Shown: positions 37,625-47,196 of the stretch, piece after piece
Position numbering within the stretch: position 1 is the first letter of the stretch
Layout of the letters: each line of letters opens with the position of its first letter
Assembly (NCBI GenBank): GCA_028692715.1
Contig: JAQUWU010000001.1
Span: 124,001 to 188,000, forward strand
Reading direction: 5' to 3'
DNA: 64,000 bases
DNA from: Paludibacter sp.
GTDB taxonomy: Bacteria; Bacteroidota; Bacteroidia; Bacteroidales; Paludibacteraceae
Program-made: the position numbers and the translations under genes
Notes under the pieces: generated by a model
The model's database searches: none
Told to the model about the DNA's origin: nothing
Seen by the model: the letters and a program-made list of their open reading frames with translations, nothing else

Positions 37625-38935
37625 TCAAGACTTAACTAAAGAGCAAATAACATTTCTAAACTTTGTAGTCACTTCAATAGAGTTATAATTTTTTTCTGCC
37701 ATATTTATGGCATTTGTTGCATATTTTTGTCTTAATTTTTTGTTCTGAATCATTTGTTTAATACTTTCAGAAACAGTATCAATATTGTTTTCTGTAATGA
37801 TTTGTGCCCAATCATATTTCCGTGCATTTATTACAATAGCGGTTTCTTCCGGAGCAAAAACAAAAACAGGTGTTCCGGTAACCATATATTCGGGTGCTTT
37901 GGTAGGCATCGAAAATTTTATGTATTTGATGGCAGTGGGCGAAAAATCGTAGGGTAAAATAAGAAAATCGGATTCGGAAAACACTTTTGGTAAATCGCTA
38001 TATGACACAAATGAATTGTGTACCACGCATTTATAGTTTTTTATCCATCCGGGAATCTCAGGTGTTTGCAAGGCAAATTTCATCGAGATATTCAATTCCT
38101 TATTGATTTTTTGTATTGATTTGGCAATCAGTTCCAACGACGATTCAATGCCCAGACCAATTCTGCCGGCATATAAAATTGTAGGGTTTTCCTTTAAGTC
38201 GTAGGTTTTACGTTGATGTTTTTTCCAGAAGTCTAAATCAATTGTATTATGAAACGGTATGAAATCTTTGTTATATCTCGATTTATATTCAACTGACATC
38301 TCTTCGCAAATACTCATCAGTAATGTGCTTCTGTCAAGTAGTTTACGGAAATATTTATCCGTTTTTCGGTTCCAGTGATTTTTAAACAGTCCTGTAGGAT
38401 TTATTGTTGAAGGCCAGTCATCCATCATGTGAAAAACGACTGGTTTTTTAAGGTATGCTTCAACCGCTAAGCAAAGTAATATCCCGCTTAGTGAAGACGT
38501 TTGTTCATAAATGATGTCTGGATTGTATTCGTCCAACCATTTGCAAAAATCGTTCGACAATCTTGTTCTGTTTAGCAATTGGTCTATCCCGAAAAATTCA
38601 ATTATAGGATAAAACACATTCATAATAAGCGAAACCCTGAGTTTTGATTTTTTTATGGTTAAATTCTGGATTTTCTTTTCATCAAATTTTAAAACACCCG
38701 ATTGGTATTTTCGTTGTAAAAAATTAAATGGAAACCCCCAACGGTGCTCTTTATAACCTAATTGATAATAAGTATTGCAAACATCGGTGTCGATATTGTC
38801 CAACAACAAATAGGCAGAGCAAGCTACAGCCAATTTGTCTCTGTCCCACCCTTTGAAAAGGTTCGATAGTGTAATTCCACCACCGGTATCATTATTGAAT
38901 GGTTGCCCTATAATTAGTACTTTTGGTAAGTTCAT
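37625..38935 (-). CDS. Family 4 glycosyltransferase, extended form
   Basis: 436 residues, GT-B. KVLIIGQPFNNDTGGGITLSNLF opens the acceptor domain; PDIIYEQTSSLSGILLCL and PVVFHMMDDWPS follow. The donor domain has TILYAGRIGLGIESSLELIAK, SDFLILPYDFSPTAIKYIKFSMPTKAPEYMVTGTPVFVFAP, the E-x7-type loop. Larger than the neighbouring GT4s because of an insert near 80-125. Cytoplasmic. Confidence 0.83.
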   Translation of the reverse strand: MNLPKVLIIGQPFNNDTGGGITLSNLFKGWDRDKLAVACSAYLLLDNIDTDVCNTYYQLGYKEHRWGFPFNFLQRKYQSGVLKFDEKKIQNLTIKKSKLRVSLIMNVFYPIIEFFGIDQLLNRTRLSNDFCKWLDEYNPDIIYEQTSSLSGILLCLAVEAYLKKPVVFHMMDDWPSTINPTGLFKNHWNRKTDKYFRKLLDRSTLLMSICEEMSVEYKSRYNKDFIPFHNTIDLDFWKKHQRKTYDLKENPTILYAGRIGLGIESSLELIAKSIQKINKELNISMKFALQTPEIPGWIKNYKCVVHNSFVSYSDLPKVFSESDFLILPYDFSPTAIKYIKFSMPTKAPEYMVTGTPVFVFAPEETAIVINARKYDWAQIITENNIDTVSESIKQMIQNKKLRQKYATNAINMAEKNYNSIEVTTKFRNVICSLVKS

Positions 38936-38954
38936 AAACGTAATAATTAAATAA

Positions 38955-40214
38955 TTAACGAGAAAAAATTCTCATTAGCTCCTCGTCTGATGCCTCTCTT
39001 AAATTTTCGGAGAAACAAATTCCGATGGAAATCCACAGTAATATATAATGCATCGAAAAAGTAGTCACATTTGCCGGATACAATTCCATTAACCATAGAA
39101 AAATCCAGATAGCTGCTGCTTTAGATAATATGTTTTTAGAAAAGAAAAACCCTTTAATAAATGCTGGTAGTGCAATTAAAATGACTAGTGCCAGACTAAT
39201 AATACCGCCCTTCAAAATAATATATAAATAATCGGTTTCAATCATATGTCGATAATCGGTTTTTGTACCCACATCAATATCGGGACAATAATAAGTGCCA
39301 TTATATCCTTTGCCCACAATCCAGTCAACCGTATTCATATCTTTGTAAAAAAGAATTTCCACACCGCTTCTTGTGTCTTCGGTTCCACGGTCGGAAAGCA
39401 ATGAGAATATTTTGGGAATTTTATTGCCAAATTGATTCCCACTAAAGTTCAACGCAAAGAACAAGAGTAAAAACGGTACCAGTGCTATCACAAAGTTTTT
39501 CTTTTCGGCATACAAATAAAGTATATACGATATTAGTAAAGGACTTAATGTCATTATAATAAGCGCTCTTCGAGCACGATACCCTGCAAATAAAACACTG
39601 ACAATAATCACTAAAAATGCGAAATACTTTACTTTCTTTTTTTGATAAACAAGCGTCAATAAAATTATTCCACTTGGAACGCTCAGAATTTTCACAAAAT
39701 GCTCGTAGGTGAATTTTGTATTGTTATTTTCGTAATCGAGATTTAAAAGGTTATCGATAAATGCTACATCATACAACAGAAACAAAACCCCTAATGCAAG
39801 AATTACATAAACAATTTTTTTATAATAAAGCGGGTTTTTGGGGAACAGCAAAATTAAAGGAACAAAATAGCGGAAAATTCCACTTTCTGCATCAAAAATC
39901 ATCACCTTTATGCTGGAATAATCCAATGAAATTCCCCGTAAAATAACCGTCAACTGCCAGACACAATATATGATAAAGAGCGCTTTAAGGTACTCGTTAT
40001 TGAATTTCCAATTAATAAGTTTGATAGCAGTAGGGATAAACAAAACCATGCCTATTAATTGAAAAAACTGACAAACGATATAGTTTACAGTTGTTGTAGT
40101 TGAAAGGGCAAAAAAAGCTGTATAAAGAGTAAAACCGATCCAAAAAATGCTAAGATTTCTGCTCGTTTTTATCTTGTATTTCGATTCCAATATGGTTTCC
40201 AGACTTTCAGCCAT
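38955..40214 (-). CDS. Wzy-like polysaccharide polymerase / O-antigen ligase-like protein
   Basis: 419 residues with about eleven to twelve membrane segments and one large periplasmic loop near 275-330 (LLSDRGTEDTRSGVEILFYKDMNTVDWIVGKGYNG). The RG-x-R-x-GVE and GKGYNG elements resemble O-antigen ligase/polymerase proteins. As the only such protein in the cluster it is the best Wzy candidate, joining repeat units at the periplasmic face. Sequence conservation in this family is low, so the call relies on topology and context. Confidence 0.75.
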   Translation of the reverse strand: MAESLETILESKYKIKTSRNLSIFWIGFTLYTAFFALSTTTTVNYIVCQFFQLIGMVLFIPTAIKLINWKFNNEYLKALFIIYCVWQLTVILRGISLDYSSIKVMIFDAESGIFRYFVPLILLFPKNPLYYKKIVYVILALGVLFLLYDVAFIDNLLNLDYENNNTKFTYEHFVKILSVPSGIILLTLVYQKKKVKYFAFLVIIVSVLFAGYRARRALIIMTLSPLLISYILYLYAEKKNFVIALVPFLLLFFALNFSGNQFGNKIPKIFSLLSDRGTEDTRSGVEILFYKDMNTVDWIVGKGYNGTYYCPDIDVGTKTDYRHMIETDYLYIILKGGIISLALVILIALPAFIKGFFFSKNILSKAAAIWIFLWLMELYPANVTTFSMHYILLWISIGICFSENLREASDEELMRIFSR

Positions 40215-40275
40215 TTAAATTTACGATTTTAAAATGTTCGGTTTACAATTGTGTTATTTATAAGCCTTTGAGTAT

Positions 40276-40941
40276 TTATTTTTCATTTATAATTTCCAGA
40301 AATTTCGCTACATCAAAAAAATTTTTTTCAACTTTCTGGAGTTCAATATCATCTTTGTCCCACCATTTGCTGGCAAGCAACGATTCAATTATTTCGGGAG
40401 AAAAACGATATTTGATTATTTGAATTGGACTACCAACGGCAATAGCATAGGGTGGTATATCCTTACTAACTACCGCACCTGCACCAATAACTGCTCCATC
40501 GCCAATGGTTACGCCATCAATAATGGTTACATTCCAACCAATAAAAACGTCATTGCCAATGCTAATTTTTCTTCTTTCTTCAAATTTATCTTCTTTACTA
40601 TAGGTAAAACCGGCTTGCTTCATAGTAGAGAAAAATGCCGGCGAAGTTGAAATTCCATCAATGGGATGCAATCCCCAACCACACGAAAGATTTGGACCAA
40701 TGGAACAAAATTTTCCAATGCTAGTGTTTGAAATCTGAGCATTATAACCAATATACGAACCTTTTCCGACGGTTACATCACTCAGGGAATGGTGCAAATA
40801 TACAACCGTTTGTTTATCTATTTTGCTTCGGGTAATATTACTTACCAAAACATTCCAATAAACGTTGTCGTATTTAACCAATACTTTGATTAACTCGTAA
40901 AGATTATAAAAGAAATTTCGTACGTATTTCAGCAGTATCAT
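40276..40941 (-). CDS. CatB-related O-acetyltransferase (LbH)
   Basis: 221 residues. VYLHHSLSDVTVGKGSYIGYNAQISNTSIGKFCSIGPNLSCGWGLHPIDGISTSPAFFS is the xenobiotic-acetyltransferase (CatB/Vat) signature, with the catalytic His in GLHP. Hexapeptides go on to SIGNDVFIGWNVTIIDGVTIGDGAVIGAGAVVSKDIPPYAIAVGSP. Here it probably acetylates a polysaccharide sugar rather than a drug. Four-base overlap with wzx. Confidence 0.85.
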   Translation of the reverse strand: MILLKYVRNFFYNLYELIKVLVKYDNVYWNVLVSNITRSKIDKQTVVYLHHSLSDVTVGKGSYIGYNAQISNTSIGKFCSIGPNLSCGWGLHPIDGISTSPAFFSTMKQAGFTYSKEDKFEERRKISIGNDVFIGWNVTIIDGVTIGDGAVIGAGAVVSKDIPPYAIAVGSPIQIIKYRFSPEIIESLLASKWWDKDDIELQKVEKNFFDVAKFLEIINEK

Positions 40942-42317
40942 TCGTTCCAGATTTTAGTTGCCGTATTGTTTAAAATTTTCTTTGTCTGAATTGAAAATAG
41001 AATTCCCATTATTGTAAATAGAACAGCACTGGTAATTGTAATGCCAATTAATCCAAAGTGTCGTCCCATCAGAATTGCCACAGGAATATTTATCAAACTA
41101 CTGAAGATAACCAGATACAATTGTAATTTTACTTTGCCAATACCATTCAGAAAGTAAACATGAATCGTTTGCCAAACGGAAACGATAACATAACCAGCCA
41201 TAGCTACAGAAAGTGCAAATGGAACAGTAACTGTATCGCCCAGCCACAATTTAAAAATCAGCGGCGAAGCAAATAATATCAAAATTGTTGCTCCGATTAA
41301 TACTAACCAAATTTTTTCCAGTGTTCTAATCGTCGTCTTAATCCAATCAAAATCTTTTCGGGCATAAGCGTCGGTAAATGCACTCCAGAGAGGTGCTGCA
41401 ATTATATTAAAACCCATTATAATTATTGAGAAAAGTTTAAATGCAACATTGTAGGTTGTAACATCTTCGGAACCTAATAGATGGATAATGATAATATTGT
41501 CGGTATTAAACAACACTAACGCTGCAATTTGAATAATAAAGAATTTAAGCCCTAATGTCATCAAATCTTTAGCGTACGAAAACTTAACAAATTTGACTGA
41601 GGGTGCAAATTTTTTATATCCTTTGTTGTAAAACCACAAACTGGAAACAATGAGTACCAGTACAGGTGTAAAACTCAAAACTGTTCCCAGATAAATCAAA
41701 TTTCCTGATGTTGTTTTGGTCAATATAAAAATGACTGCTAACGAAAATATGCTACCCAGTAAATCGAGAAACGACCCTTTTGCAGGCTGTTGATTAGCTG
41801 CTAGAACCGTATTAATTAACTGAAATACAAATCGCAAACAGAAAAAGACAAAAACAATCATGGCCAAAACACTTAATTCTTGAGCCATTTCAGGTGGGGA
41901 ATTTAATATTGTAGACCAGTTCAGAAATGGATTTACAACAAAAAACACCAACAATAACGCAATAATGATAAGACTCAGAATGGCATAGGTTGTGCTAACA
42001 TAAACTCTTGCAAGTTCTTCTTTCCCTTCGGCAAGCGCTTCGGCAAATCTGTTGCGCAAACCATAACCAAAACCAATATCAAAAAAACTCAGCCATACAA
42101 TAATTGAACTTAATGTAAGCCAAACACCGTATCGGGAAGGATTAATGTAATTGATAGTAAGTGGAACCAGTACCAAACTAATAGCAATGCTAACACCTTT
42201 AATTACAAAAGACGCAACAATATTTTTTTTAGCCAATAGGCTTCTTGGGTGACCTTTTACGAAAAAGTTGGTTATAAATCCAAACTTTTCCTTTGACACT
42301 AATTTATTTTTACTCAT
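40938..42317 (-). CDS. Wzx-like polysaccharide flippase
   Basis: About 459 residues from the ATG at 42315-42317 (MSKNKLVS). A GTG at 42338 overlaps the wzc stop by one base and would add seven residues. Twelve to fourteen hydrophobic segments in the MATE/MOP pattern: VIKGVSIAISLVLVPLTINYINPSRYGVWLTL is the family start. Moves the undecaprenyl-PP-linked repeat unit across the inner membrane for Wzy. Confidence 0.88.
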   Translation of the reverse strand: MSKNKLVSKEKFGFITNFFVKGHPRSLLAKKNIVASFVIKGVSIAISLVLVPLTINYINPSRYGVWLTLSSIIVWLSFFDIGFGYGLRNRFAEALAEGKEELARVYVSTTYAILSLIIIALLLVFFVVNPFLNWSTILNSPPEMAQELSVLAMIVFVFFCLRFVFQLINTVLAANQQPAKGSFLDLLGSIFSLAVIFILTKTTSGNLIYLGTVLSFTPVLVLIVSSLWFYNKGYKKFAPSVKFVKFSYAKDLMTLGLKFFIIQIAALVLFNTDNIIIIHLLGSEDVTTYNVAFKLFSIIIMGFNIIAAPLWSAFTDAYARKDFDWIKTTIRTLEKIWLVLIGATILILFASPLIFKLWLGDTVTVPFALSVAMAGYVIVSVWQTIHVYFLNGIGKVKLQLYLVIFSSLINIPVAILMGRHFGLIGITITSAVLFTIMGILFSIQTKKILNNTATKIWNE

Positions 42318-42337
42318 AACTAAATGCTTATTATCCA

Positions 42338-44734
42338 CTACTCTTTATTCATCTCGTAACCATAGCCATATCCGTTTTTCTTATTATACCCGTAATGGTA
42401 TGTGTTCTTTTTAATATCTATAGCATTCAGTACAAAATATAGATTTTTTAATTTTTTGTTTTTGTAAAGCTTAGTGGCATCTTCAATATTCTTTTTATGG
42501 GTGTAGTCAGCTCTAACAACATACAGATTTACGTCTGCAAGTCGGTTAAGCGAGAAACTATCGGACACTACACCAACCGGAGCAGTATCAATCAAAATAT
42601 AATCGTAATCAGCACGTAACTCTTTGATTAATTGATCAAGTGCCGGTTTTGCCAACAATTCGTTTGGGTTCGGCGGAATTGGTCCGGCCATTATTGCTGA
42701 TAAATTTGGATGAATTCCAGAAGGTTGAATTAATTGTTCCTTACTAAGTTGTCCAGTCAAAAACAACGTGATTCCAGTGTTATTATCCAGATTCATGTAA
42801 TCGGCCAATTTTGGTTTTCGGGTGTCCAACCCTATCACTATTACTTTTTTATCCAATAGTGCCAAACTCATTGCCAAATTAATGGTCACGAAAGATTTTC
42901 CCTCGCCACTAATGCTGGAAACAACATTGATGACTTTTTTGTTTGGATTGTCCATAACAAACAATAGGTTTGTTCTTAAAAGTCTGACAACTTCGGTAAA
43001 ACTATCGGTACTGTTTTCTTTTACTACAACTTTTTCATTTATTGCAGTTTTAGGGATTTCACCAAGTACCGGAACTATAGTCATTTTCTCAAGTTCTTCC
43101 TTGTTTTCCACCTGATATTTAAGTAAATCACGAATTGTAATTATTAAAACAGGAATGAAAAGACCCATCATTAATGCAAAAAACATAATCATTGTTTTTC
43201 GTGGACTAATCGGGACACCGGCACTAAAAGGATTATCAATAATTTTAGCGATAGGTTCAACTGAAGACATATTGAGGTATTTCTCTTCTTTTTTCTGAAG
43301 CAGAAATAAGAACAAGGCTTCTTTTACGCCCTGTTGGCGTTTTATTTCGGTATATTCTCTTTCCTGACGTGGAATAGCACGAATTTTAGCTGAATTTTGG
43401 TTGCTCTGCGACAGTAAATCACGTTGTGCAATTTCAAGATTCGATTTTTCGTTGCGAACACTTGATTGTACCGTGCTATACATCGATTCAATCTGATTGG
43501 TTAAATCAATCATTGCCTGATTACTTTCAGAAGCAATCCTTGCAAGCTTATTTCGTTGCAAAACCAGCGTATTATAATTGTTTATTAGTTCATTTAAACT
43601 TGAGCTTTTAAGACCCGTGCTAGAGGGAAGCAGTTGAAAACGGTTCTCTTTCCGATGCATGTAATTATCGATATCGGACACAACAGCCAATTGAGTTTCT
43701 ATTTCGAGTCTTCGTTGCGAGTTATCGCTGGTTTGCTGCACAAAAATGTCACCTTGCGATTTAATATCGGTAATACCTTGAGTTTGCTTGTAGGTTTCAA
43801 CCTGAGTTTCAACCTGATCTAATTCACGCGCAAGAGTATTCAGTCGGTCTTCGATAAATTGAGCAGCTTTTGTGTTCATTTTGTTCTGATCGTCCATGTC
43901 CTGACGATTATAAACTTCTATCAGTTTGTTCAGAAAATCTTTGCCTAGTTGAATATTGGGCGTACTAAAAGATATATTTACTACGGAAGTAGTTTTCGAC
44001 GTTAACTCCATACTCAATTGACTGGCAATATATCCTGCAGTACTTACCGGATTTAAAAGTAAAACATCAATAATCATGTCATCCTTTGGTTTAAATTCGC
44101 CTCTGCTTAAGTATATTTTTCCGAAAGGGAGATTTACAAAACTATCGGAAATAGACGCTTTAACTATGTATTCCTTTTTGTTGAAAACACCAGAGAATTC
44201 ATATTCGCCATAGGGGTGAACCAGAACGGTGAACTGAATGGGTTCTTCCAAATTCTGTGCAAATTTATAAGGCATATTTATAAGTAACGGACATTCACTG
44301 CCATATATAATTTTTTTGTCGTAAAGTCCGAGTTTATTTAAACCGACAATGGAGCCGATATTTTGTATAATACCAATTTTTGCAATTTGAGTATAACTAA
44401 CATTTAAGCCCAGTTCATTTACTACTTCACCTACTAAAGTAGCTGTTTTCAGTTGTTCAAGTTCATTGTCGACATTGTTTTTTTGTGTAAAAAGGCCCAT
44501 TTCTTTGAAAGCAGCCATCTCAGAAGTACCACCACCTTTCTGGTCGTCTTTCAGCAAAACAGTAGTTGTCACTTCGTAACCGGGTAATGTAAATTTCAAA
44601 TAAACAAAGGCTATAATAAAGCATATAAAAACAGATACAATAAACCATTTCCAAAAGGATATGTATCTAAAAGCTAAGCCCAGATAATCTATCTGTTTAT
44701 CTTTTTCTTCTTCAAATTCGGAGAATTTATTCAT
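42338..44734 (-). CDS. Wzc-like chain-length determinant and tyrosine kinase
   Basis: 798 residues. Two membrane helices (about 31-50 and 510-530) frame a large periplasmic Wzz domain with coiled-coil regions (about 290-460). The cytoplasmic BY-kinase domain has Walker A SSISGEGKSF (about 606-615), Walker A' VIVIGLDTRKPKL and Walker B YDYILIDTAP (about 711-719). The tail holds six tyrosines at 779, 781, 783, 789, 791 and 793 in a YGYGYG-like setting, the autophosphorylation cluster. Controls polymer length with Wza. It lies 149 bases after wza. Confidence 0.92.
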   Translation of the reverse strand: MNKFSEFEEEKDKQIDYLGLAFRYISFWKWFIVSVFICFIIAFVYLKFTLPGYEVTTTVLLKDDQKGGGTSEMAAFKEMGLFTQKNNVDNELEQLKTATLVGEVVNELGLNVSYTQIAKIGIIQNIGSIVGLNKLGLYDKKIIYGSECPLLINMPYKFAQNLEEPIQFTVLVHPYGEYEFSGVFNKKEYIVKASISDSFVNLPFGKIYLSRGEFKPKDDMIIDVLLLNPVSTAGYIASQLSMELTSKTTSVVNISFSTPNIQLGKDFLNKLIEVYNRQDMDDQNKMNTKAAQFIEDRLNTLARELDQVETQVETYKQTQGITDIKSQGDIFVQQTSDNSQRRLEIETQLAVVSDIDNYMHRKENRFQLLPSSTGLKSSSLNELINNYNTLVLQRNKLARIASESNQAMIDLTNQIESMYSTVQSSVRNEKSNLEIAQRDLLSQSNQNSAKIRAIPRQEREYTEIKRQQGVKEALFLFLLQKKEEKYLNMSSVEPIAKIIDNPFSAGVPISPRKTMIMFFALMMGLFIPVLIITIRDLLKYQVENKEELEKMTIVPVLGEIPKTAINEKVVVKENSTDSFTEVVRLLRTNLLFVMDNPNKKVINVVSSISGEGKSFVTINLAMSLALLDKKVIVIGLDTRKPKLADYMNLDNNTGITLFLTGQLSKEQLIQPSGIHPNLSAIMAGPIPPNPNELLAKPALDQLIKELRADYDYILIDTAPVGVVSDSFSLNRLADVNLYVVRADYTHKKNIEDATKLYKNKKLKNLYFVLNAIDIKKNTYHYGYNKKNGYGYGYEMNKE

Positions 44735-44883
44735 GAGTTAATAACATTTTTGAGATAAATTAAAAAAAAGTAAGGATGATTATTTTTTTTGCAGACAGAA
44801 AATGATTTTTTATCCTGCGTCGTTAAATGGTTAAAATTTGAGTAATCTAACTATTTTATAAAATAGAAAAACAAAATTTTAGA

Positions 44884-45726
44884 TTAGAAAATAGTAAGAA
44901 TCAAACTTGTAAGTGTTAGTAATACAGAAAGTGTTGTGATCCCGAAGGTTTCGGCAGCACCATAGTTTGATGACCTGGATTTTGAATTATTTGGTTCGAC
45001 ATACACCACATCGTTCTGTTCCAAATAATAAGCAGGTGAATAAATTACATTTTTATCGTTCAGATTTAATGTAATGTATTCCTTTACACCATCGGCGTTC
45101 TCGCGTAAAATTTTGACATTATCTCTTCTTCCATAGATTGTCATATCACCAGCCAGTGCCAACCCGTCAAATATTGTCATACGGTCGTTTGTCGTTATAA
45201 ATTTTCCGGGACTAGTAACTTCACCCAAGATATTTATAGTGTAATTCGTAATTCGTACTGTAACGATGGGTAATTCATTGCTAAAAGCAGATGCGAGTTT
45301 TTTCTGAATAGAGTTTTGAAGTTCTTTTGTTGTTAATCCGATTACATTTATTTTTCCAAAAACAGGGAAATCAATAGAACCATCATTGTCTACCAAATAA
45401 GTTTGAAGAGTAGGTTCTGACAAAATTGAACTTTGATCCGGTCTAATTACTTGTGGTACAATTAAATTATACATCCGTGATGCTTCTGGTACTGTGCTTA
45501 CTACAGTAATTGAAAGTAAATCTTTTGGTTTGATGCGAGCATCATACAAACGGGGGGTTTTATTTACCGGGTTTATTTGATAGCTGGACTTATTTGCACC
45601 TTTTCCTTTAACATACTTGTTTTCAATTTGTTGAAAGTAAGCGATGTCTTTTGTCACTTTACAGGAGCTAAATAAAAGTATATTTAAAATTAAGAATGTT
45701 ATGAAAATAACTCTTTTGTTGTACAT
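44884..45726 (-). CDS. Wza-like polysaccharide export lipoprotein
   Basis: 280 residues. Lipobox LLFSSC around Cys22 gives an outer-membrane lipoprotein. Poly_export domain DARIKPKDLLSITVVSTVPEAS at about 62-85; SLBB domains at about 120-245 (FPVFGKINVIGLTTKELQNSI, VNILGEVTSPGKF). A C-terminal hydrophobic segment lies at about 262-280. Forms the outer-membrane channel working with Wzc. First gene of the minus-strand cluster. A weak TATCTTTG element on the minus strand at 45967-45974 could be its promoter, with a leader of about 240 bases. Confidence 0.9.
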   Translation of the reverse strand: MYNKRVIFITFLILNILLFSSCKVTKDIAYFQQIENKYVKGKGANKSSYQINPVNKTPRLYDARIKPKDLLSITVVSTVPEASRMYNLIVPQVIRPDQSSILSEPTLQTYLVDNDGSIDFPVFGKINVIGLTTKELQNSIQKKLASAFSNELPIVTVRITNYTINILGEVTSPGKFITTNDRMTIFDGLALAGDMTIYGRRDNVKILRENADGVKEYITLNLNDKNVIYSPAYYLEQNDVVYVEPNNSKSRSSNYGAAETFGITTLSVLLTLTSLILTIF

Positions 45727-45965
45727 GTTGAAAAATATTTTTGTCTTTTTTCGTTGAATTATTGTAATGATTAATTCTCTATTGATCTCTATAATGAATA
45801 AAAAAATTATATTAATATTCGGCTATTTACGGTTAAAACAAGGAATGTATCAAAAATGTTTTTAAGAGCGTGTAAAAGTTTAATTTTAGTGAAATAGGAT
45901 TGATTTATACAATTTCAAGCAGCATAAGAATTGCAAATGATTATTATCTAAATTATCTCTGAATA

Positions 45966-46607
45966 TCAAAGATAAGCCTGTAAACCAATGAGTTTTTTAT
46001 TCTCTTGTTTTTTCCAAAACCAATTGTTGATCTTGTAACATGCGAAAGCACTTCCAGCTCCAAGTAAAGCACCTGCAAGCACATCGCTGGGATAATGAAC
46101 GCCGAGGTTCATACGCGAATAACCAACGGAAGCTGCCCATAAGTAACTGGGTGCTATTACATACCATTTTGGGTATTTCAACGTAAGAGCAGTGGCAGTA
46201 GCAAATGCCAGCGATGTATGACCTGATGGAAAAGACAATGTCGGATCGGTTGGGTCTGTAGGATTTCGGTTTATGATACCATAATTTTCCATATAAGGGC
46301 GTGTCCGCTTAAAGCTGTGTTTAAGTCCGTAGGTCAAAACTCCGTCTACACCAACGCTAACGCCAATGTACAACGCACTTTTCAATAACTCATCGTCCTT
46401 TTCTAATAATGCAACAGCACCCATTATTACCGGTACACCCAACGATGTAATGATTGTAGTATTTGAAATTATTTTTGAAAATTGTACTGTTTCGGTCGTA
46501 TTGTTGATGCTTCTTAAAATCTCAATATCAACATTTTGTGCCGAAGTATTTGTACTAAATACAGATAAAGTTATCGTAAGCAGAATAATTGTCGTAAATT
46601 TGCACAT
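45966..46607 (-). CDS. PAP2 family phosphatase
   Basis: 213 residues. Signal peptide about 1-23, then four to five hydrophobic segments. Acid-phosphatase motifs: KHSFKRTRPYMEN (KxxxxxxRP), LSFPSGHTSLAFATATAL (PSGH) and GYSRMNLGVHYPSDVLAGALLG (SRxxxxxHxxxD). Likely removes a phosphate from undecaprenyl pyrophosphate or phosphatidyl glycerophosphate at the periplasmic face. Placed just upstream of the exopolysaccharide cluster, a role in recycling the carrier lipid fits well. Confidence 0.87.
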   Translation of the reverse strand: MCKFTTIILLTITLSVFSTNTSAQNVDIEILRSINNTTETVQFSKIISNTTIITSLGVPVIMGAVALLEKDDELLKSALYIGVSVGVDGVLTYGLKHSFKRTRPYMENYGIINRNPTDPTDPTLSFPSGHTSLAFATATALTLKYPKWYVIAPSYLWAASVGYSRMNLGVHYPSDVLAGALLGAGSAFACYKINNWFWKKQENKKLIGLQAYL

Positions 46608-46667
46608 ATTTTTTTTTCAAAGATAATAATTTGTTTAGTAATATCAGGAATAGATTTTTAGAAATAG

Positions 46668-47192
46668 ATGTTTAAAATTGCCATTATCGGTCCGGAATCA
46701 ACTGGGAAAACCGAATTAGCCCGAAATTTATCGGAGTATTTCAATGCCTCATGGATACCGGAATACGCAAGGGAGTATGTTGAGCATTTAAAAAGACCTT
46801 ATACATTCGATGATGTTTGCAAAATAGCAAAAAAACAAATTGAACTGGAAAAAAAATATTCAGATACAGAGAGCGAAAAAAAAGGATTTCTTTTTTTTGA
46901 TACCGAATTAATTATTACAAAAGTTTGGTTCGAATATAAATATCAGAAAGTACCTGATTTTTTGAATCAACAATTAGACACCCGTTTTTTTGATTTTTAT
47001 TTGCTTTGTGCTCCAGATTTAGTTTGGGAGGCTGATACGGTAAGGGAACACGGAACTGACCGTGAATATTTCTTTAAATGGTATAAACGGGAAATTGAAC
47101 AAACAGGTAAACCTTTCGTTATTATAAAAGGATTTGGTAATCAGCGAATTAAAAACGCTGTATTAAGTATAGAAAATTATTTTCAACAATAA
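46668..47192 (+). CDS. NadR-like ATPase / nicotinamide riboside kinase domain protein
   Basis: 174 residues. P-loop IAIIGPESTGKTELARNL at 4-21, the hallmark of the NadR C-terminal kinase domain; WIPEYAREYVEHL and FFDTELIITKVWFEY follow. It lacks the NMN adenylyltransferase and HTH domains of enterobacterial NadR. Predicted to phosphorylate nicotinamide riboside to NMN, completing the uptake begun by PnuC (22845). cysE-like gene follows after four bases. Confidence 0.82.
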   Translation: MFKIAIIGPESTGKTELARNLSEYFNASWIPEYAREYVEHLKRPYTFDDVCKIAKKQIELEKKYSDTESEKKGFLFFDTELIITKVWFEYKYQKVPDFLNQQLDTRFFDFYLLCAPDLVWEADTVREHGTDREYFFKWYKREIEQTGKPFVIIKGFGNQRIKNAVLSIENYFQQ

Positions 47193-47196
47193 AATA

